DNA of 64,000 nucleotides from a virus, in the IMG/VR virus record IMGVR_UViG_3300028384_000422, positions 1 through 64,000 of that record; one strand, 5' to 3'. Below are positions 43,001-48,057 of this stretch, in pieces (the first letter of the stretch is position 1; each line of letters opens with the position of its first letter). The notes below the pieces were generated by a model. It was not told where the DNA came from. It did not search any database and was given only the letters and a program-made list of their open reading frames with translations. The position numbers and the translations under genes were made by a program.

Positions 43001-44453
43001 CAGCATTCAAAATTGAAATGCTAGTAACTAGTCCATCAGCAGAAATATTTGCTCTCAGAGCTGCTCTAATTGGATTTGTGCCTGTAGGTTCATCAACATA
43101 AACCTCAGGAGCAGTAGTATATCCAAAACCGTTATTTGTAACAGAAATAGTTCCTGTAATTGAACCATTAGTGATTGTGGGAGTTCCTAGAGTAGCACCG
43201 CCAGGTTGTCTGAACGTAACTCTAGGAGTAAAAGTATATCCAGAACCAGAACTGGTCAATTCCAACGCAGTTACCGCACCGTTCTCGACAGTTGCGGTCA
43301 TGGTTGCTGCTACAGAACCAGGTTTTGTCGGAGATTCGATTTGAACAATAGGTGGATTGGTAGAACTATACCCCTTACCACCTTGAAGAAGACTTGTAGA
43401 CTTAATACCATTAACAAGAGACCTAGCAGAACCGCCAGACCCATTAACAGACTTAATTGAAACTTGAGGAGGATATTCAAAACGATATTGACTACCACCA
43501 GTGTCAACTTTAATAGAAGTTAGTTCACCATTGTCATTAACACGAGAAAAAGCCTTGGCACCAGCACCAAAAGAGGGGATAGGTGCTTCGATAAAGTACA
43601 CCGAGAGTTGACGACCATTGATAGGTGCAGTGTCAAAGATAAACTTATCACCATCAATGAAGAAATCGATTCTAGGTTGTAAAAGACGACCATCGTAGAT
43701 AGCAATTACATATTCATCAACAGTCGGTTCATATTTTTCGCTATTTTCAGTTAAGGCAAAGGTAGTCTTACCTTCACCAAACGAATTAGAAATATCATCA
43801 AGAGAAGCAATGGTATTTTCAATAAAACCATTCAAATAAGTGATGAAAGTTGTTGTAGTATCATCTGCAGGGAGTTTTGTTCTCGGTGCAGTAGTAAATA
43901 CAATCTCATCACCAGAAAGAGTGAAATCTGTGCCAGGAATCAGAACTTGTCCATAGACACTAACAATCAAATGTTGTGCTGAAGGAGGAGCAATTGGGTT
44001 ATCCTGAGAAACTAGGGGAAATCTTGTCTGTACACCATTAAAATCATTGATTGGTGTTGCCAGGTTGGTCCATTTAAGTTTTACCTGCTCATAAGAGATA
44101 CCAGGAGACAGTGCGATGTTAGGAGAACTAGTTGTGTTCTCATAATAGATGACTTCATCGCCAATCATGATTGAACCGTTCTCTTCTAAGAACTGTTCAA
44201 TACTCTCTACAACAATTTTTGTAGATTTATCGGTAATTGCCTCAACAATCTTGGTTTTGCCTTCCAAGATACCGATGTCCAACTTGTCAATATCAAGATA
44301 TTGAAGAAAGTTGTTGATAATATTTTGACCAGCACCTGTTTTTTCCTGTGACTGATAATAGTACTCCAGGAATCTATTAAACAGAGGATATTCTTCCTCA
44401 AGAAAGTCTGGAGTCTGTTGGACAATCGATTGAGATACCTTGTTAATATTCAT
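25002..44453 (-). CDS. Giant 6483-residue baseplate/fibre protein in gp7 position
   Basis: A single uninterrupted frame of 19.45 kb. The N-terminal ~60 residues (SIVQQTPDFLEEEYPLFNRF) are a helical module typical of cyanophage baseplate proteins found after gp6. Then come: ~137-290 and ~3568-3638 and ~6175-6335, five copies of a GxLQPGxDFxxxxxxIxFxxAP beta module; ~330-600, ~1110-1340 and ~3200, GGGGxGAxA/GxGYTxxP repeats; ~1427-1447, a YHYH motif (GWAFDGNPIYGPYAY); ~1830-2210, a beta-propeller-like region with repeats ending in KxxxxGxxxW; ~2218-2438 and ~4178-4361, LamG-like lectin folds; ~4100-4930, four FTC-DGN-YPR-DP modules. Synteny with T4 gp7 (1032 residues) suggests a wedge role. No sequence homology to gp7 is claimed. 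Confidence 0.85.
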   Translation of the reverse strand: MNINKVSQSIVQQTPDFLEEEYPLFNRFLEYYYQSQEKTGAGQNIINNFLQYLDIDKLDIGILEGKTKIVEAITDKSTKIVVESIEQFLEENGSIMIGDEVIYYENTTSSPNIALSPGISYEQVKLKWTNLATPINDFNGVQTRFPLVSQDNPIAPPSAQHLIVSVYGQVLIPGTDFTLSGDEIVFTTAPRTKLPADDTTTTFITYLNGFIENTIASLDDISNSFGEGKTTFALTENSEKYEPTVDEYVIAIYDGRLLQPRIDFFIDGDKFIFDTAPINGRQLSVYFIEAPIPSFGAGAKAFSRVNDNGELTSIKVDTGGSQYRFEYPPQVSIKSVNGSGGSARSLVNGIKSTSLLQGGKGYSSTNPPIVQIESPTKPGSVAATMTATVENGAVTALELTSSGSGYTFTPRVTFRQPGGATLGTPTITNGSITGTISVTNNGFGYTTAPEVYVDEPTGTNPIRAALRANISADGLVTSISILNAGQGYTTTPRIAIIDPVGAQVLETRVDGNGRVIGIELLNGGSGYDEIPSVYIVDTRTDAQGNYSGGTGAKAVASIFNGQITDINVTEFGTGYSVTQPPKIVIQDPPSAQASVEIGLNEVTGFEVQKSGTEYDKAAFNGCARSASGITSYTEDGNAKFSNNTLAASAAVDAEVKCLDALFIKRLLDKYTEQFLPDVPQLDYKKIDVRNAIKSIKDFYSAKGTSFSIAYLFKLLYGETVSISYPKDQIIKPSAATWSVDTILRATLVSGNPVDIRDALITQEADIADSNVQAASALVENYISIKTSDVEIFELVLSEETITGTFTVPYKTRLAEPLNTTDSIITVDSTIGWPERNGEFVIGSGLGREVIQYKEKSLNQFIECTRSVNGTVEDWDSATEVSSNFTIFLNKGTAQEVVMNIVGIVDAQQTTLTDTGSYYLPGDKLSVSKLGGTGTSSQLTTWLYNVKKLVEVSGITFGGVNNQSATVTCSNPHGLLVGDQVTVYGANPIIYNGTFLVTSRDSSTVFQYQLPQPATTVPQGNILVSIDLNKGKSDSQIVLNAIGPYTTNIQNTFFNDNYVYVASTGIPNYNIGPFPGSALLPGNQRKLNRFPTSPVTISTKNTIASGPIGTWVNGVSVWSYKSTITKTFGAVTSIDIPNKGEGYDAANPPVITIDGGGGTGATADVVVDGAISEITVDSGGSGYTSSPLVSIVGGGGSGASATAIITKGVVSRILINEGGTGYTSQPSITIVGGGGTGATGTAFVRGPIKSVNIVNGGVSYTSTPTVTLSSGSGAVAQPIVNNGRIISIAIISAGSGYTTAPEIQIQGDGFGAVARATIDTDGENAGRVTGITIVNKGIGYTQGQTIINLNSIGQGAQFSAQVFKWTYNLQETSTIDSAKGFVAEGFNNQYGGEYAHISNPQRLRYILGDNLFQDTAGSILEQEDQLVHSPIIGWAFDGNPIYGPYAYTDPTDQGSSITRMRTSYSLKTELVYNVDTNPNPVRTAGPLLSEEAAGNFVEDYQYVFNSGDLDQYNGRFCKTPDFPEGRYCYFVTIDAAEAGNPVFPYVLGPSFNSVVDKWNLSTDAVQQNIPTGVVRYRDPYENVDIDVERAPNASTNALTLENGDILLFEVEDEDRSGVIEQAELDDPDQVFEESPLQLYDYFPKVKLDSKVDIEVETTTKFEDASVTGFTIENPGLSYQVDDRLIFDNTNTGGSGVSARVSRIKGETVEAYTFESISGQNYGVLTTEEPHNLVVGDTVFVDYSPVMDNTNKQFIVRQYTGIEEIIINQTGSGYNEDIPPTIVIDSDSGADARLQAVVSSVGSIDTVNILNSGSGYTSNPRVILSHPQVFKKADYYVSFINNNDYVKVNDTFVNDNKEVFICGKTKDASDNVVAFVAKLSATGVKEWQKTLELGTGQQEAEFSKLVVDGNAVWVVGQNRPNSSILADYNPDIILAKYTQADNGLSATLTFQKGYAGISGSTRGDVVTSLVKYSDTRFLIGGFTNTNSVSPEDAFIASIDTSGNFSVKRKFASSNKSEKITDIIVNGEDIYYSLEVADTNVAGDVDVAVGKASIGASAITSVWIKKYTNTLYSTLNTSLCIDEFNEIYVLGNCRLKSDDTNKDSFWVGKINTDGALIWNYRYVAPGREVDMVGNSEIDIFGDLNVAFNRTDNTTGLKTVDTVKIGYNGIVKNHTTNNFDEANIEGITAHSLDVDNSADVHVFGQISWNRNEFIFPFNTGSTTTDTTGHYTLTTESTSGSLDYDGGYAKIYGYQTGQSTWTRGNLKVTGAQLGTKLNGNWTAEMQIFKDTNFTAVSGITQHTLFSIGDATDATGGLWLYYNVADGKLSLVVTNNTTTINLGSAVQSTQTTMFADDTWQFIGLKRDGNTFTVYVNGISVITATLSDTNFANKDFLVGQISGKDGTTGTFRVNEQGQYITDNFRLRNRAVTPTTPSDISVLPTNGAIGLSYTYTDLTWFPDYLGRYDYIDYAGFGLKVDKDADAVRLGDKATQTNTGIAFTRTAVTPVTGSTLTISTSEYALGDAGLQSLDFDDADTTMTQDSETLTYTQDIWSSRTATVPSPGSQKLQVTAVVKDRYFFKVTNTLKIDNIQKLTINQSFRFTVGSKLVLRNTSGAFINSGYITKVDTTTNHVFVAVNNNTWSNDLNTGRLSTEQFNEQSTYGITGVIPNDINQIDSYSFAQVINTTPGTFDLDLADFNAPTDIGGTNNLDEYAVFKPYSDDDYSIRIDEVSGSSPYIVGSVVQIASGNISFNSAYSTAQITGLTGVTKVTVITNLTKILQVTARENGDEVYVITDTNHYLDAGDVIFVDGNPSQDVGGVTYDEYDGAFAVNQVISPLEFVYKLTAAAVSDPATTASGVSIFSKSPTLKMYYGHQYLFDLSHSSLEGGNLSFSKDNLYKLEYSFNSIERVGTPGLTGEGQPTPTVKLKVDRNIVTNISYYFDPSRTGDDSPVIPGSYLDVVDSPYVGTFQLSGVAGATITRGADIIKFPLLNEPEGPADISQASYSTSSKKAVGSISDIRVVNAGGFYQRLPIVSDIQSTRQIERVQINEPGTEYAVGQYRGVPIAGDGEGGLVEITVADGTDSEGDAIPGQIQAVTVTSPGKGYTTATIDIDSVDGILGAGLTGSGAEVEVVIPSFGSGASVFTKGDKVGKIKKLKNNNFGYDYPHDYTLRPEITFPINAQLTSTSILTSITVNDPGSGYSQAPAVIISGGGGSGAVAEATIKNGRLDQILIKDPGAGYSSTPTVSLKSSFNYVINLDLGLLQFSFPHGITNGAEVTVSVTDTGDGAEFPLSSGATGRLNGSTTYYAIAGTANSLEDDQLKLAITPANAELGDALTFSNAGNGRQSILTESFGGSATANVGTSTFLEGELVYQGDSLDVATATGYVSTNSGWQVGPRILKIVDYTGDFSANQRITGVISKSSGIISDLKIAKGVLEIGSITETTGQFIDDVGKPSEIIQKIQDSYYYQDFSYAVKSAVSIGEWKEILIKNVHPASFKVFGELNLNEYGFVPNKETFFELTKSVELTQAAIVPNIQNFALVEPVYSEFNNTEVLFRQKRLTSSENILTSVVQRLDDISNLFDGERIAFPLTVDGDNVVANANQLMIVLNGIVQNPGTSFEIQNDSIVFQEPPSPPASVKYVNITIDQINTISLTFTNQSGIFPLAGNTLVGTSSAARLIVTSVVGDTVNGFMESGTFIIGELITGSTTGFNANLATNTAVTNLGLFVFGEKITNFDGDTAIVEQINLERGQETPVAKLRYTIGAATTNIEVIDVSAATDSPVAAGTFVVGDNYQVGSEIFLVNSVTDGSESTTIGVTRGQNGTAAAPQQEDAPVYGTAISVTNALTLSKTAGTYQSTPGLFDIQLNDVIIGAQSGVVARVTATATYQDPTTQEFIGQVNISEGSSFFGLLFNRIASQTYPNVILDDISSSQVNVVQYGDNATAFNSNFPANEQINNYVIPYDNASGDFDADEIVRNYKIDYGNNVGDFQIENGVVRKLTFTDKIGDGFFAAGQIIRTRDTKAEVIGYNSAINTVYVGKIGRSQRNGQDYFQWTWEAGAYINTYNEKFGSSCLALSAGLSDHTFVSGVADGIVAGGGATGTYTAATGTSYNPATGAMTLEIGNHSLTTSNTVTIADNAVTFTCDQDGDTSNKSYPRSTDPASGTALAISAVTSTTITVNVGAVPIDEYISTPSSSEFAFGTAAYTIELWVKPLSASLSGTKTLLDFRTQASDVAGRLYLEAGQVRFNSNNVDIATSGLTTLNNNVWYHIAVVRSSTASGGTKLYIDGVERGVGIDANNYAAKPLRIGGDYAGANEFAGYIDELRVSTTNRYTAAFTAPTGMFQGDATTKLLLHFDGEEGQTYVEDWSGGESFTADEYFNNDAILATSRSSTGIGVTGFTGNSHRYINAADNIILNKDFIANEAVYIMKNRYPYFTVPGGEINCEDDVRDILDALVNDLRNGSNDKIWDASALYVNRTVNPITLSHVESEIAETLYTLEKTQEIVEYVINNTPWEVQGDHGLTQKFDTSITESSYASATTFVPSDATYDPATGLMVLTSNGHGLVAPSNKTATGATYTATTGVLQITSNSHGLSNGDRIKLADNSLTFTCTMDGNTAQKTYPRANDPASQGWLEVSNVATNTFEVNVGKSPTVNYTPTTATYNPSTGIAVITLPENNLEVGQNVQIAQNALTFSRGSGSNGSAPTAAATSYEITQNGATSTATAATYDPASGQLVVTVANHGFTTSDKIRIEDNSLTFTCTKDGNFENKTYPRSTDPFSGRWLRPTAVSTNTFTVNVGPSSAADQYVHTFVSATANGIVKKDNTITVDLGTSGDTTAHTFASATTNGVVAGGNYTHSFVSATTNGITVAGDSVFIATESIVFTCTEDGNTAQKSYPRKSDPAAKQVLVITAADTNTFTVNVGKSGQNDQYAHTFVSASSGAITKSEYNLNDCTDVINTVDNLMSIVSDTLDNASQDPAVDYLGSVTKKLPAYKFLGGTVNAFRETPFDISYHDANTDVFYSNRIDTDAQYRFRDAANLIRANRSAIVDKAAFDMLQRYPDLAQDMPRNQGGGSTDGTVRCKTDLGQILDGIADDIQNGGNEKTVQAANFYLGTNDILLYIRLQVFQSVYAHERLAFYAKQAITGDLTYDNTDAIIVGDWGITQDAGGCANVKTAIDNLVTIINDVIAPTGNDFHVAADRLYFNRQYLAEEVTGYTRTEFQYDLNGVTYNAFTYADELVRQANIEAILLGIISDLQTGGTNSTIAEIEKYLTASLQIKDIEDEILAFVYSLQKLKDIGPFAIRNRAYDFNSGFTSPDYAAIYSDDVAYRDTETVIDIEKVVYRFEDLIDIIIGILAPGGDISRSASKNILYNLNYYKEEIQNQVNSQFGSGAWVYNSFIDRIITDMVHDVVTTDTTVKETAYKITFTSLTGNFQLGEVIRSSGGGYATVLEWNEETNLLIVGAFTGTAWSASDTLTGRTSSATATVATVGSGYDWYSEPTNVQTLDHAKTLVSNISGQVSGTNLFTNPEALAVNWQVNSNGGVDSLLITDNSISAPDGTLTAEKFFAANNNGGIHDTFRDYNLTAFETFDSSTLTFDTTNESFDTGAVGVSETQTFTSSIFVKAAGSASVRFGLILDDGTTAEQNIFFDLNLSTGAIGSLFIPQGGITGDAYGAVPLGDGWYRLFITATFSFGFSVLRTNIIANSASGAQSWTGNGSTGIYLWGAKLTKFALDPYTATSGKIFYSDNEFNIKNFALDLLDGFIAQALAGTLTSPSTNAGFYSFYSSTAASDYTTDSITALARYATNIIRQQIKTGTYFTSLDIQNAISLPTKTFGERDKVIGLGGGLKTTDFVYGQSSNAYAEVETLNENSGKIVQIYKRFRIDGDITDGPFTMNETVAKQGAPSVTGVVYGFHEDENYKYLDVRVTAGPWAITDIIVGAENSTSAQISAIENRIHIIDLKGEFSNDIPFKGYTSGETAQPTGFIKNQAAVLSNTGGTLKVDTETLLGTFEKNSVVYPESSRQYIDVIKYDGFNAQIGQRIASTGYVRFGISIISNLNTFTVGNRLYKVVSGNQVSSVYAIITEVDLDNNYIYAVDFQGELTNGDVVGDYGLAGNFPVGYASITTRVVTAGAAAALIQDVKTVGTQKRLYLSDIAGTFTTRDGIKSADNYKSVITSKEDLKARVKRSSKGFDGTQTNFDLTIENGTSYLPDPAGHLLVFINGILQPPGATNAYTAFSNQIQFTEAPDIGASFTGFYVGKLRQLDDISFEFDSLRQSFNLKRNEVFYSLTLTDGVQSSVIRPENNIIVSLNGVIQEPGIGFEIVGSRIIFSEIPRFGSTFVAFSYVGSEADVDAAEVVPPVEPGDFIRIQGETDDREVAVIESSNSLITFDYLGSVFGQDALAQAQITSGFIDDVQVTGGGSGYTSRPTVRIDSISGFDGNIKALVGVSGVEMSNAGSGYQNPGIDVETTVPDDWTAPNLADYGEEAVDPEIL

Positions 44454-44461
44454 CTCTTATT

Positions 44462-46486
44462 TTAAATACAATCAGACGTGTTTAAGGTGCCACCGTTGGC
44501 AACATCAGCGACCGTAACCGTAGATGGTGTCTGGTCGAAAATCGTTGGTGTCAAACTATTTAGAGGGATTGACGTAGGTGGTGTTGTTCCCACTGGAGCA
44601 ATTGTAACTTCAGGGGAAATAATATTGATAATAGTTCCAGGAGTCGATGCAGGGATCGAAGCGGAGTTAGCGGGGATAAACTGAACAGGAACCTGAAGAC
44701 TACCAGGCAATGAGTCAGAATCAGTAACAGATCCCTCACCAGAAACACTATTTGTAATGTTTACACCAGTTGCTGCAACATTTGAACCTGCACCAATCAA
44801 ATTAATAGGTCCAAATGCAATTTCACCGTTGTCATAGTTGACAGTTCCCGCACTACTATTGGTAATAACCTTTCTAGTACCTGTATTATAGAAAACACGA
44901 AGGTTTCCAAACCCATCATCCTCAAATTGTTGGTTTACACCAGGGCGATCTGCGGTTCTGAACGTTCCAGAGAGCAAAATCGGTTCTTTTGTTGTGTTAG
45001 CAGACTGAGATTGTGATGGTGCCGAGTTATAAAGCGGTGATCCAGTCGCAATAATGTAAGTATTGGTCTGATTAGTGACTGGTTTGATGTATCTGACAAC
45101 AGTTGTCTGCAAAGATACGTCAGAAACGCACTTAGAAGCGAGTGTAATCGCTTTTTCAAAGGATTGTGAGCGGAAAGTTGAGTTAAAGTTGTTAATTTCA
45201 GTCTGTGTTGCCCATTGATTGATGGCATTTTGCACATCTGTCTTGATTGTGGTTGTATCATCACCGCAACCAGTGTCATATTGAACAAAAATCTTGTTAT
45301 AGATGTAAATATCCTCGGGATCAATGATCACAGGGTCGATAGATGCCATCGCATACTTCCTTAAATCCGCAGCAATGGACTTTTTGGTCGCATCATTGAG
45401 TGATGAACCCGTTTTTGTTTGCACTGCGATGTAAACTTTACCGTAAATTGGCGGATTTAACGAATCTCCACCATAAGCGACGACGGATTTTGCGTTATCA
45501 TAGACTTTTTTAGTCAACACAGCGTAATCCTGCGCGGTAACTGCCCGATATTGCGCGGAATAGTAGCGAGGAGCGTTATATTTGATCGATTCTACGGTCT
45601 CTGCAGACGATCCGCCGTAAGCAGTCTCTTTAACAGTCATTGTGGTTGACCCAGCAGCGTAAGTTGCGCCGTTAGAGTCCTGTATAATACCCTTAAAGGC
45701 AAACTGACTGACATCATTTGCTGCAGAACCCTCTGTAGTGAGGTATTCAAGCACAACAACCTCACCATCTTTCAGTGATCTGCCGATAGAATCATCACCA
45801 AACTTGATTTCGTACTGCATATCCTCACCTTCAGAGAGGAAATACACCCTAGAAGTTGATGTAAGGTTGGTTACATTCTCAACTTTACTATAGGTATCGG
45901 ATGTAGTTGATGATTCGTTGGGTTTTACCCTAACAGATAAGGTTGAAATATCAGCATCTGCACTAGGAATCTTATAAACCTGTGTTGCAAACGTATTAAC
46001 AACATAAGAGAAGGTAAGAATATTACCCTCTCTAAACATAATACTCTCAAATGTCGCTAAACCTGTAGATGGATCAGGTTCTACCGTTACATCTGACAGT
46101 CTATTCCAAATATAATTACCACCAGTTGCTACTGCGCCCTTCTTTAATGTGCAAGATGTAGGATATACACCTCCGACCGCAGTGGTTTGCAGTTCTAAGT
46201 TAAAACATGCTGTGCTCGATGTGACTGACTTCGGCACATAATTCAATAATTTTGCAATATTAACAATATTATCACGCACTGTAGCACTCGTAATGAATGC
46301 TTCGTTCATTGCCATGTTAGCATTAAACGCCGTATAGTACGTATTATACGCTAACGTGTCAATTAGATACGATAAACTAGAACCTTGAAAGTCATAATCT
46401 GTAAACTCCTCTCTGGTTCTCAGATATGCTTTGATAGATTCTTTGATATCATTAAAATCTAATGCTGTTAAGTTATTTGGTTGCAT
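44462..46486 (-). CDS. 6: Baseplate wedge protein gp6
   Basis: A 674-residue protein (T4: 660) matching the T4-like gp6/gpJ-type wedge subunit, which dimerises and ties neighbouring wedges around the hub. The conserved N-terminus includes FNDIKESIKAYLRTREEF and DYDFQGSSLSYLIDTLAYNT. The central beta region holds MQYEIKFGDDSIGRSLKDG, and a YYSAQYRAVTAQDYAVLTKK block follows. It overlaps the gp25 stop by one base and is followed nine bases later by the giant gp7-position gene. This is the expected wedge operon order. Confidence 0.95.
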   Translation of the reverse strand: MQPNNLTALDFNDIKESIKAYLRTREEFTDYDFQGSSLSYLIDTLAYNTYYTAFNANMAMNEAFITSATVRDNIVNIAKLLNYVPKSVTSSTACFNLELQTTAVGGVYPTSCTLKKGAVATGGNYIWNRLSDVTVEPDPSTGLATFESIMFREGNILTFSYVVNTFATQVYKIPSADADISTLSVRVKPNESSTTSDTYSKVENVTNLTSTSRVYFLSEGEDMQYEIKFGDDSIGRSLKDGEVVVLEYLTTEGSAANDVSQFAFKGIIQDSNGATYAAGSTTMTVKETAYGGSSAETVESIKYNAPRYYSAQYRAVTAQDYAVLTKKVYDNAKSVVAYGGDSLNPPIYGKVYIAVQTKTGSSLNDATKKSIAADLRKYAMASIDPVIIDPEDIYIYNKIFVQYDTGCGDDTTTIKTDVQNAINQWATQTEINNFNSTFRSQSFEKAITLASKCVSDVSLQTTVVRYIKPVTNQTNTYIIATGSPLYNSAPSQSQSANTTKEPILLSGTFRTADRPGVNQQFEDDGFGNLRVFYNTGTRKVITNSSAGTVNYDNGEIAFGPINLIGAGSNVAATGVNITNSVSGEGSVTDSDSLPGSLQVPVQFIPANSASIPASTPGTIINIISPEVTIAPVGTTPPTSIPLNSLTPTIFDQTPSTVTVADVANGGTLNTSDCI

Positions 46487-46905
46487 TATTCGGGTCTCTG
46501 TAATACGAAACTAACACTTTCTGTCAAAGGTAATCCAACAATACGATACTTTATCGTTACGCCGTATTTACCTGTCTCGAAGTTTGGTTCAATAATTGTA
46601 TTAATCAGTGATACTCGTGGTTCAAACTTATTAATCGTCGCGGCGATTTCATCCTGTAATGCATCAGAAATTAATTCATCCATTGGTTCAAACAATAATT
46701 CATTTACTCTTGAACCAATACTATTGTCAAATGGCACTTCCCCAGGCACAGTCAATACAAGATTCTTTAATGCTTGTTTGATACTGTTATCATTCTTGAC
46801 ATGCGCGACATCATCGGTAAAAGGATTTCTCGCAAAATCAATCTTGATATCTTTAAATGCCTTTGAGATGGCAACATCTCTTCCTGTTACCTGCTTAAGT
46901 GCCAT
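46486..46905 (-). CDS. 25: Baseplate wedge protein gp25 (lysozyme-like fold)
   Basis: A 139-residue protein (T4: 132) of the gp25 family, which forms the core bundle of the wedge and helps initiate sheath assembly. The diagnostic EPRV motif is present (NKFEPRVSLINT, about residues 80-90), preceded by IGSRVNELLFEPMD. It starts the late wedge operon. A CTAAATA box lies 24 bases upstream of the ATG, overlapping the stop of the preceding 48-residue gene. Confidence 0.94.
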   Translation of the reverse strand: MALKQVTGRDVAISKAFKDIKIDFARNPFTDDVAHVKNDNSIKQALKNLVLTVPGEVPFDNSIGSRVNELLFEPMDELISDALQDEIAATINKFEPRVSLINTIIEPNFETGKYGVTIKYRIVGLPLTESVSFVLQRPE

Positions 46906-46928
46906 TTAACTTATAAACTGAACAATGC

Positions 46929-46935
46929 TATTTAG
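46929..46935 (-). promoter_or_regulatory. Late-promoter-like CTAAATA before gp25
   Basis: The minus strand reads GCTAAATA, a variant of the late octamer, 24 bases upstream of the gp25 ATG and embedded in the stop of the upstream gene. Position is right for a late start that serves gp25, gp6 and the giant gene. The sequence match is weaker than at 24999. Confidence 0.45.
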
Positions 46936-47078
46936 CGCCCTTGACCCCGATAACGCTTTTTCGCATTGTTCCGACTTGTGGATGCATACTTGGTATGCTG
47001 TCCTGCACCCTGTCTAGTCTTCTTCGGCACTGACTCGATCATGTTCTGACCCGTCAGTGACTTCTTCATTCTTGCCAT
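46932..47078 (-). CDS. Small highly basic conserved cyanophage protein
   Basis: A 48-residue protein rich in Lys, Arg and Gln, beginning MARMKKSLTGQN and containing VPKKTRQGAGQHTKYAS and a KKRYRGQG tail. I recognise this as a recurrent small protein encoded next to gp25 in T4-like cyanophages; the function is unknown to me. Its basic character suggests nucleic acid or ribosome contact, which is speculation. The start is well supported by AGGAGG seven bases before the ATG. It overlaps the last 65 bases of the upstream 86-residue frame. Confidence 0.85.
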   Translation of the reverse strand: MARMKKSLTGQNMIESVPKKTRQGAGQHTKYASTSRNNAKKRYRGQGR

Positions 47079-47274
47079 TAATGTCCTCCTGATTTAAAGA
47101 TTGTGGATCGCTCCCATTATACCACATAATATCCCATTTAGCATCCATAATACCCATTATAGTGGATACCGCGTTCTCGACCCGCTCCAGGCGCTCTGAG
47201 AGGGCAATCAGACCTAATCTGATAGCTTCGTGGGCTTCGGTGTTATCCTGCCATTTATTATAATCTTCATTCAT
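47014..47274 (-). CDS. Hypothetical protein with helical N-terminus
   Basis: An 86-residue frame. A predicted helix or coiled coil (HEAIRLGLIALSERLERVEN) is followed by an acidic tail. Its ATG overlaps the stop of the AbrB-like gene in an ATGAATGA arrangement, which supports translation. The last ~21 residues overlap the 48-residue basic gene in another frame, so the true end may be conserved or incidental. Function unknown. Confidence 0.6.
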   Translation of the reverse strand: MNEDYNKWQDNTEAHEAIRLGLIALSERLERVENAVSTIMGIMDAKWDIMWYNGSDPQSLNQEDINGKNEEVTDGSEHDRVSAEED

Positions 47275-47431
47275 CTTTCGCTTTTCTTAAAATAAAACTA
47301 CCCTCTGAAATCTCAAAGTCTAATTTCGTACCTACATCCCATCCTAATTCCTCACATGCTTCATACGGAATTGTAAGGATAAGATCTCCGAAATCGTCCT
47401 CTTCTAGTTCTGTAATGAATCTGTGTGACAT
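47267..47431 (-). CDS. AbrB/MazE-like swapped-hairpin protein
   Basis: A 54-residue protein beginning MSHRFITELEED. The segment GDLILTIPYEACEELGWDVG followed by a DFEISEGSFILRK strand is the layout of the AbrB/SpoVT/MazE swapped-hairpin DNA-binding domain, almost without any other sequence. Such proteins act as dimeric regulators or antitoxins. No toxin-like partner is obvious nearby, so a transcriptional regulator of early or host genes is the more natural guess. The gene begins five bases after its upstream neighbour's stop and overlaps the 86-residue gene by eight bases. Confidence 0.78.
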   Translation of the reverse strand: MSHRFITELEEDDFGDLILTIPYEACEELGWDVGTKLDFEISEGSFILRKAKDE

Positions 47432-47435
47432 ACTT

Positions 47436-47654
47436 CTATAACCTGTTTACTATTTGCGGGTTATTTGTGGGGTTATCTTCCTTCCACTCCACCCATAGTG
47501 TATATAGATCGTTTGTATTCTGTGATGCATAACCTGATGCATAGTAGTCAGCACACTCATACATGCGAGGATCTAAGAATCCCTCACGACGCAATAATTG
47601 CTCTATCGCCCATACTCTCGTCTCCTGTCTCTCTATACGGGTCTCAGAGTCCAT
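47436..47654 (-). CDS. Hypothetical 72-residue protein
   Basis: A 72-residue, mostly helical, charged protein (QETRVWAIEQLLRREGF, then YTLWVEWKEDN). It is not recognised. The ATG follows a GAGGT ribosome site. It is the first gene after a near-consensus sigma-70 promoter at 47843-47872, with a ~180-base leader that contains inverted repeats, and it probably heads the operon running to the AbrB-like gene. Confidence 0.72.
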   Translation of the reverse strand: MDSETRIERQETRVWAIEQLLRREGFLDPRMYECADYYASGYASQNTNDLYTLWVEWKEDNPTNNPQIVNRL

Positions 47655-47687
47655 TTTTTTACCTCAGAAATTTTTTTATACGCCCTT

Positions 47688-47716
47688 GAGTAATTACTCG
47701 AATAATATCTAGGGCG
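47688..47716. repeat. Palindrome and partner of inverted repeat in structured leader
   Basis: GAGTAATTACTC (47688-47699) is a perfect 12-base palindrome. It sits inside a larger inverted repeat of CGCCCT (47681-47686) with AGGGCG (47711-47716). The transcript leader before the 72-residue gene can therefore fold into a stem just ahead of its ribosome site. Could be a regulatory leader or an operator; no T-run follows, so it is not an intrinsic terminator. Confidence 0.5.
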
Positions 47717-47842
47717 TCTGGGAACCTTTGTAGGTTAGGGTAGTGGCCGTTTATAACATTTAGGGGGGCTAATTTAACTGCCCTCAATAACATTTAAAAC
47801 TGTCTTAGTAGGTGTTACATAGTGACCCTCTTATACCCTCCC

Positions 47843-47872
47843 ATTATACCTCACTGGGCATATAGTTGTCAA
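47843..47872 (-). promoter_or_regulatory. Near-consensus sigma-70 promoter
   Basis: The minus strand has TTGACA (47867-47872), an 18-base spacer and TATAAT (47843-47848). Both hexamers are perfect. It lies over the 3' end of the 47844-48047 gene and fires towards the 72-residue gene. Strong host-polymerase (early) promoter by family knowledge. Confidence 0.85.
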
Positions 47873-48047
47873 CACATTCCCACTGCCATCCTATCGTTTT
47901 GATATAATCGAAGCATGACATTCTCGGAGTATTTGGGAAATTATCTCCCCTTGCATTCCGAACACCATCGATGTACCTTTCCATGTCATAAATGCTGCTG
48001 AAAGATCCTCTGAGAATCTCTAATTCGTCATAGATGTGAAAATTCAT
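47844..48047 (-). CDS. Hypothetical 67-residue protein
   Basis: The frame is open further upstream, but the 27-residue extension would overlap the whole end of the preceding gene and has atypical composition. I place the start at the ATG at 48047, ten bases after that gene's stop. The product has MNFHIYDELEILRGSF near the front and a Trp/Cys-rich end (GWQWECVDNY). Not recognised. Its last codons contain the -10 box of a strong promoter. Confidence 0.7.
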   Translation of the reverse strand: MNFHIYDELEILRGSFSSIYDMERYIDGVRNARGDNFPNTPRMSCFDYIKTIGWQWECVDNYMPSEV

Positions 48048-48057
48048 GTGTTCTGAA

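Noticed and set aside
47267-47654. Toxin-antitoxin pair around the AbrB-like gene
   Set aside because: Neither adjacent small protein shows a toxin motif such as MazF/PIN/RelE; the AbrB-like domain alone does not make a pair.
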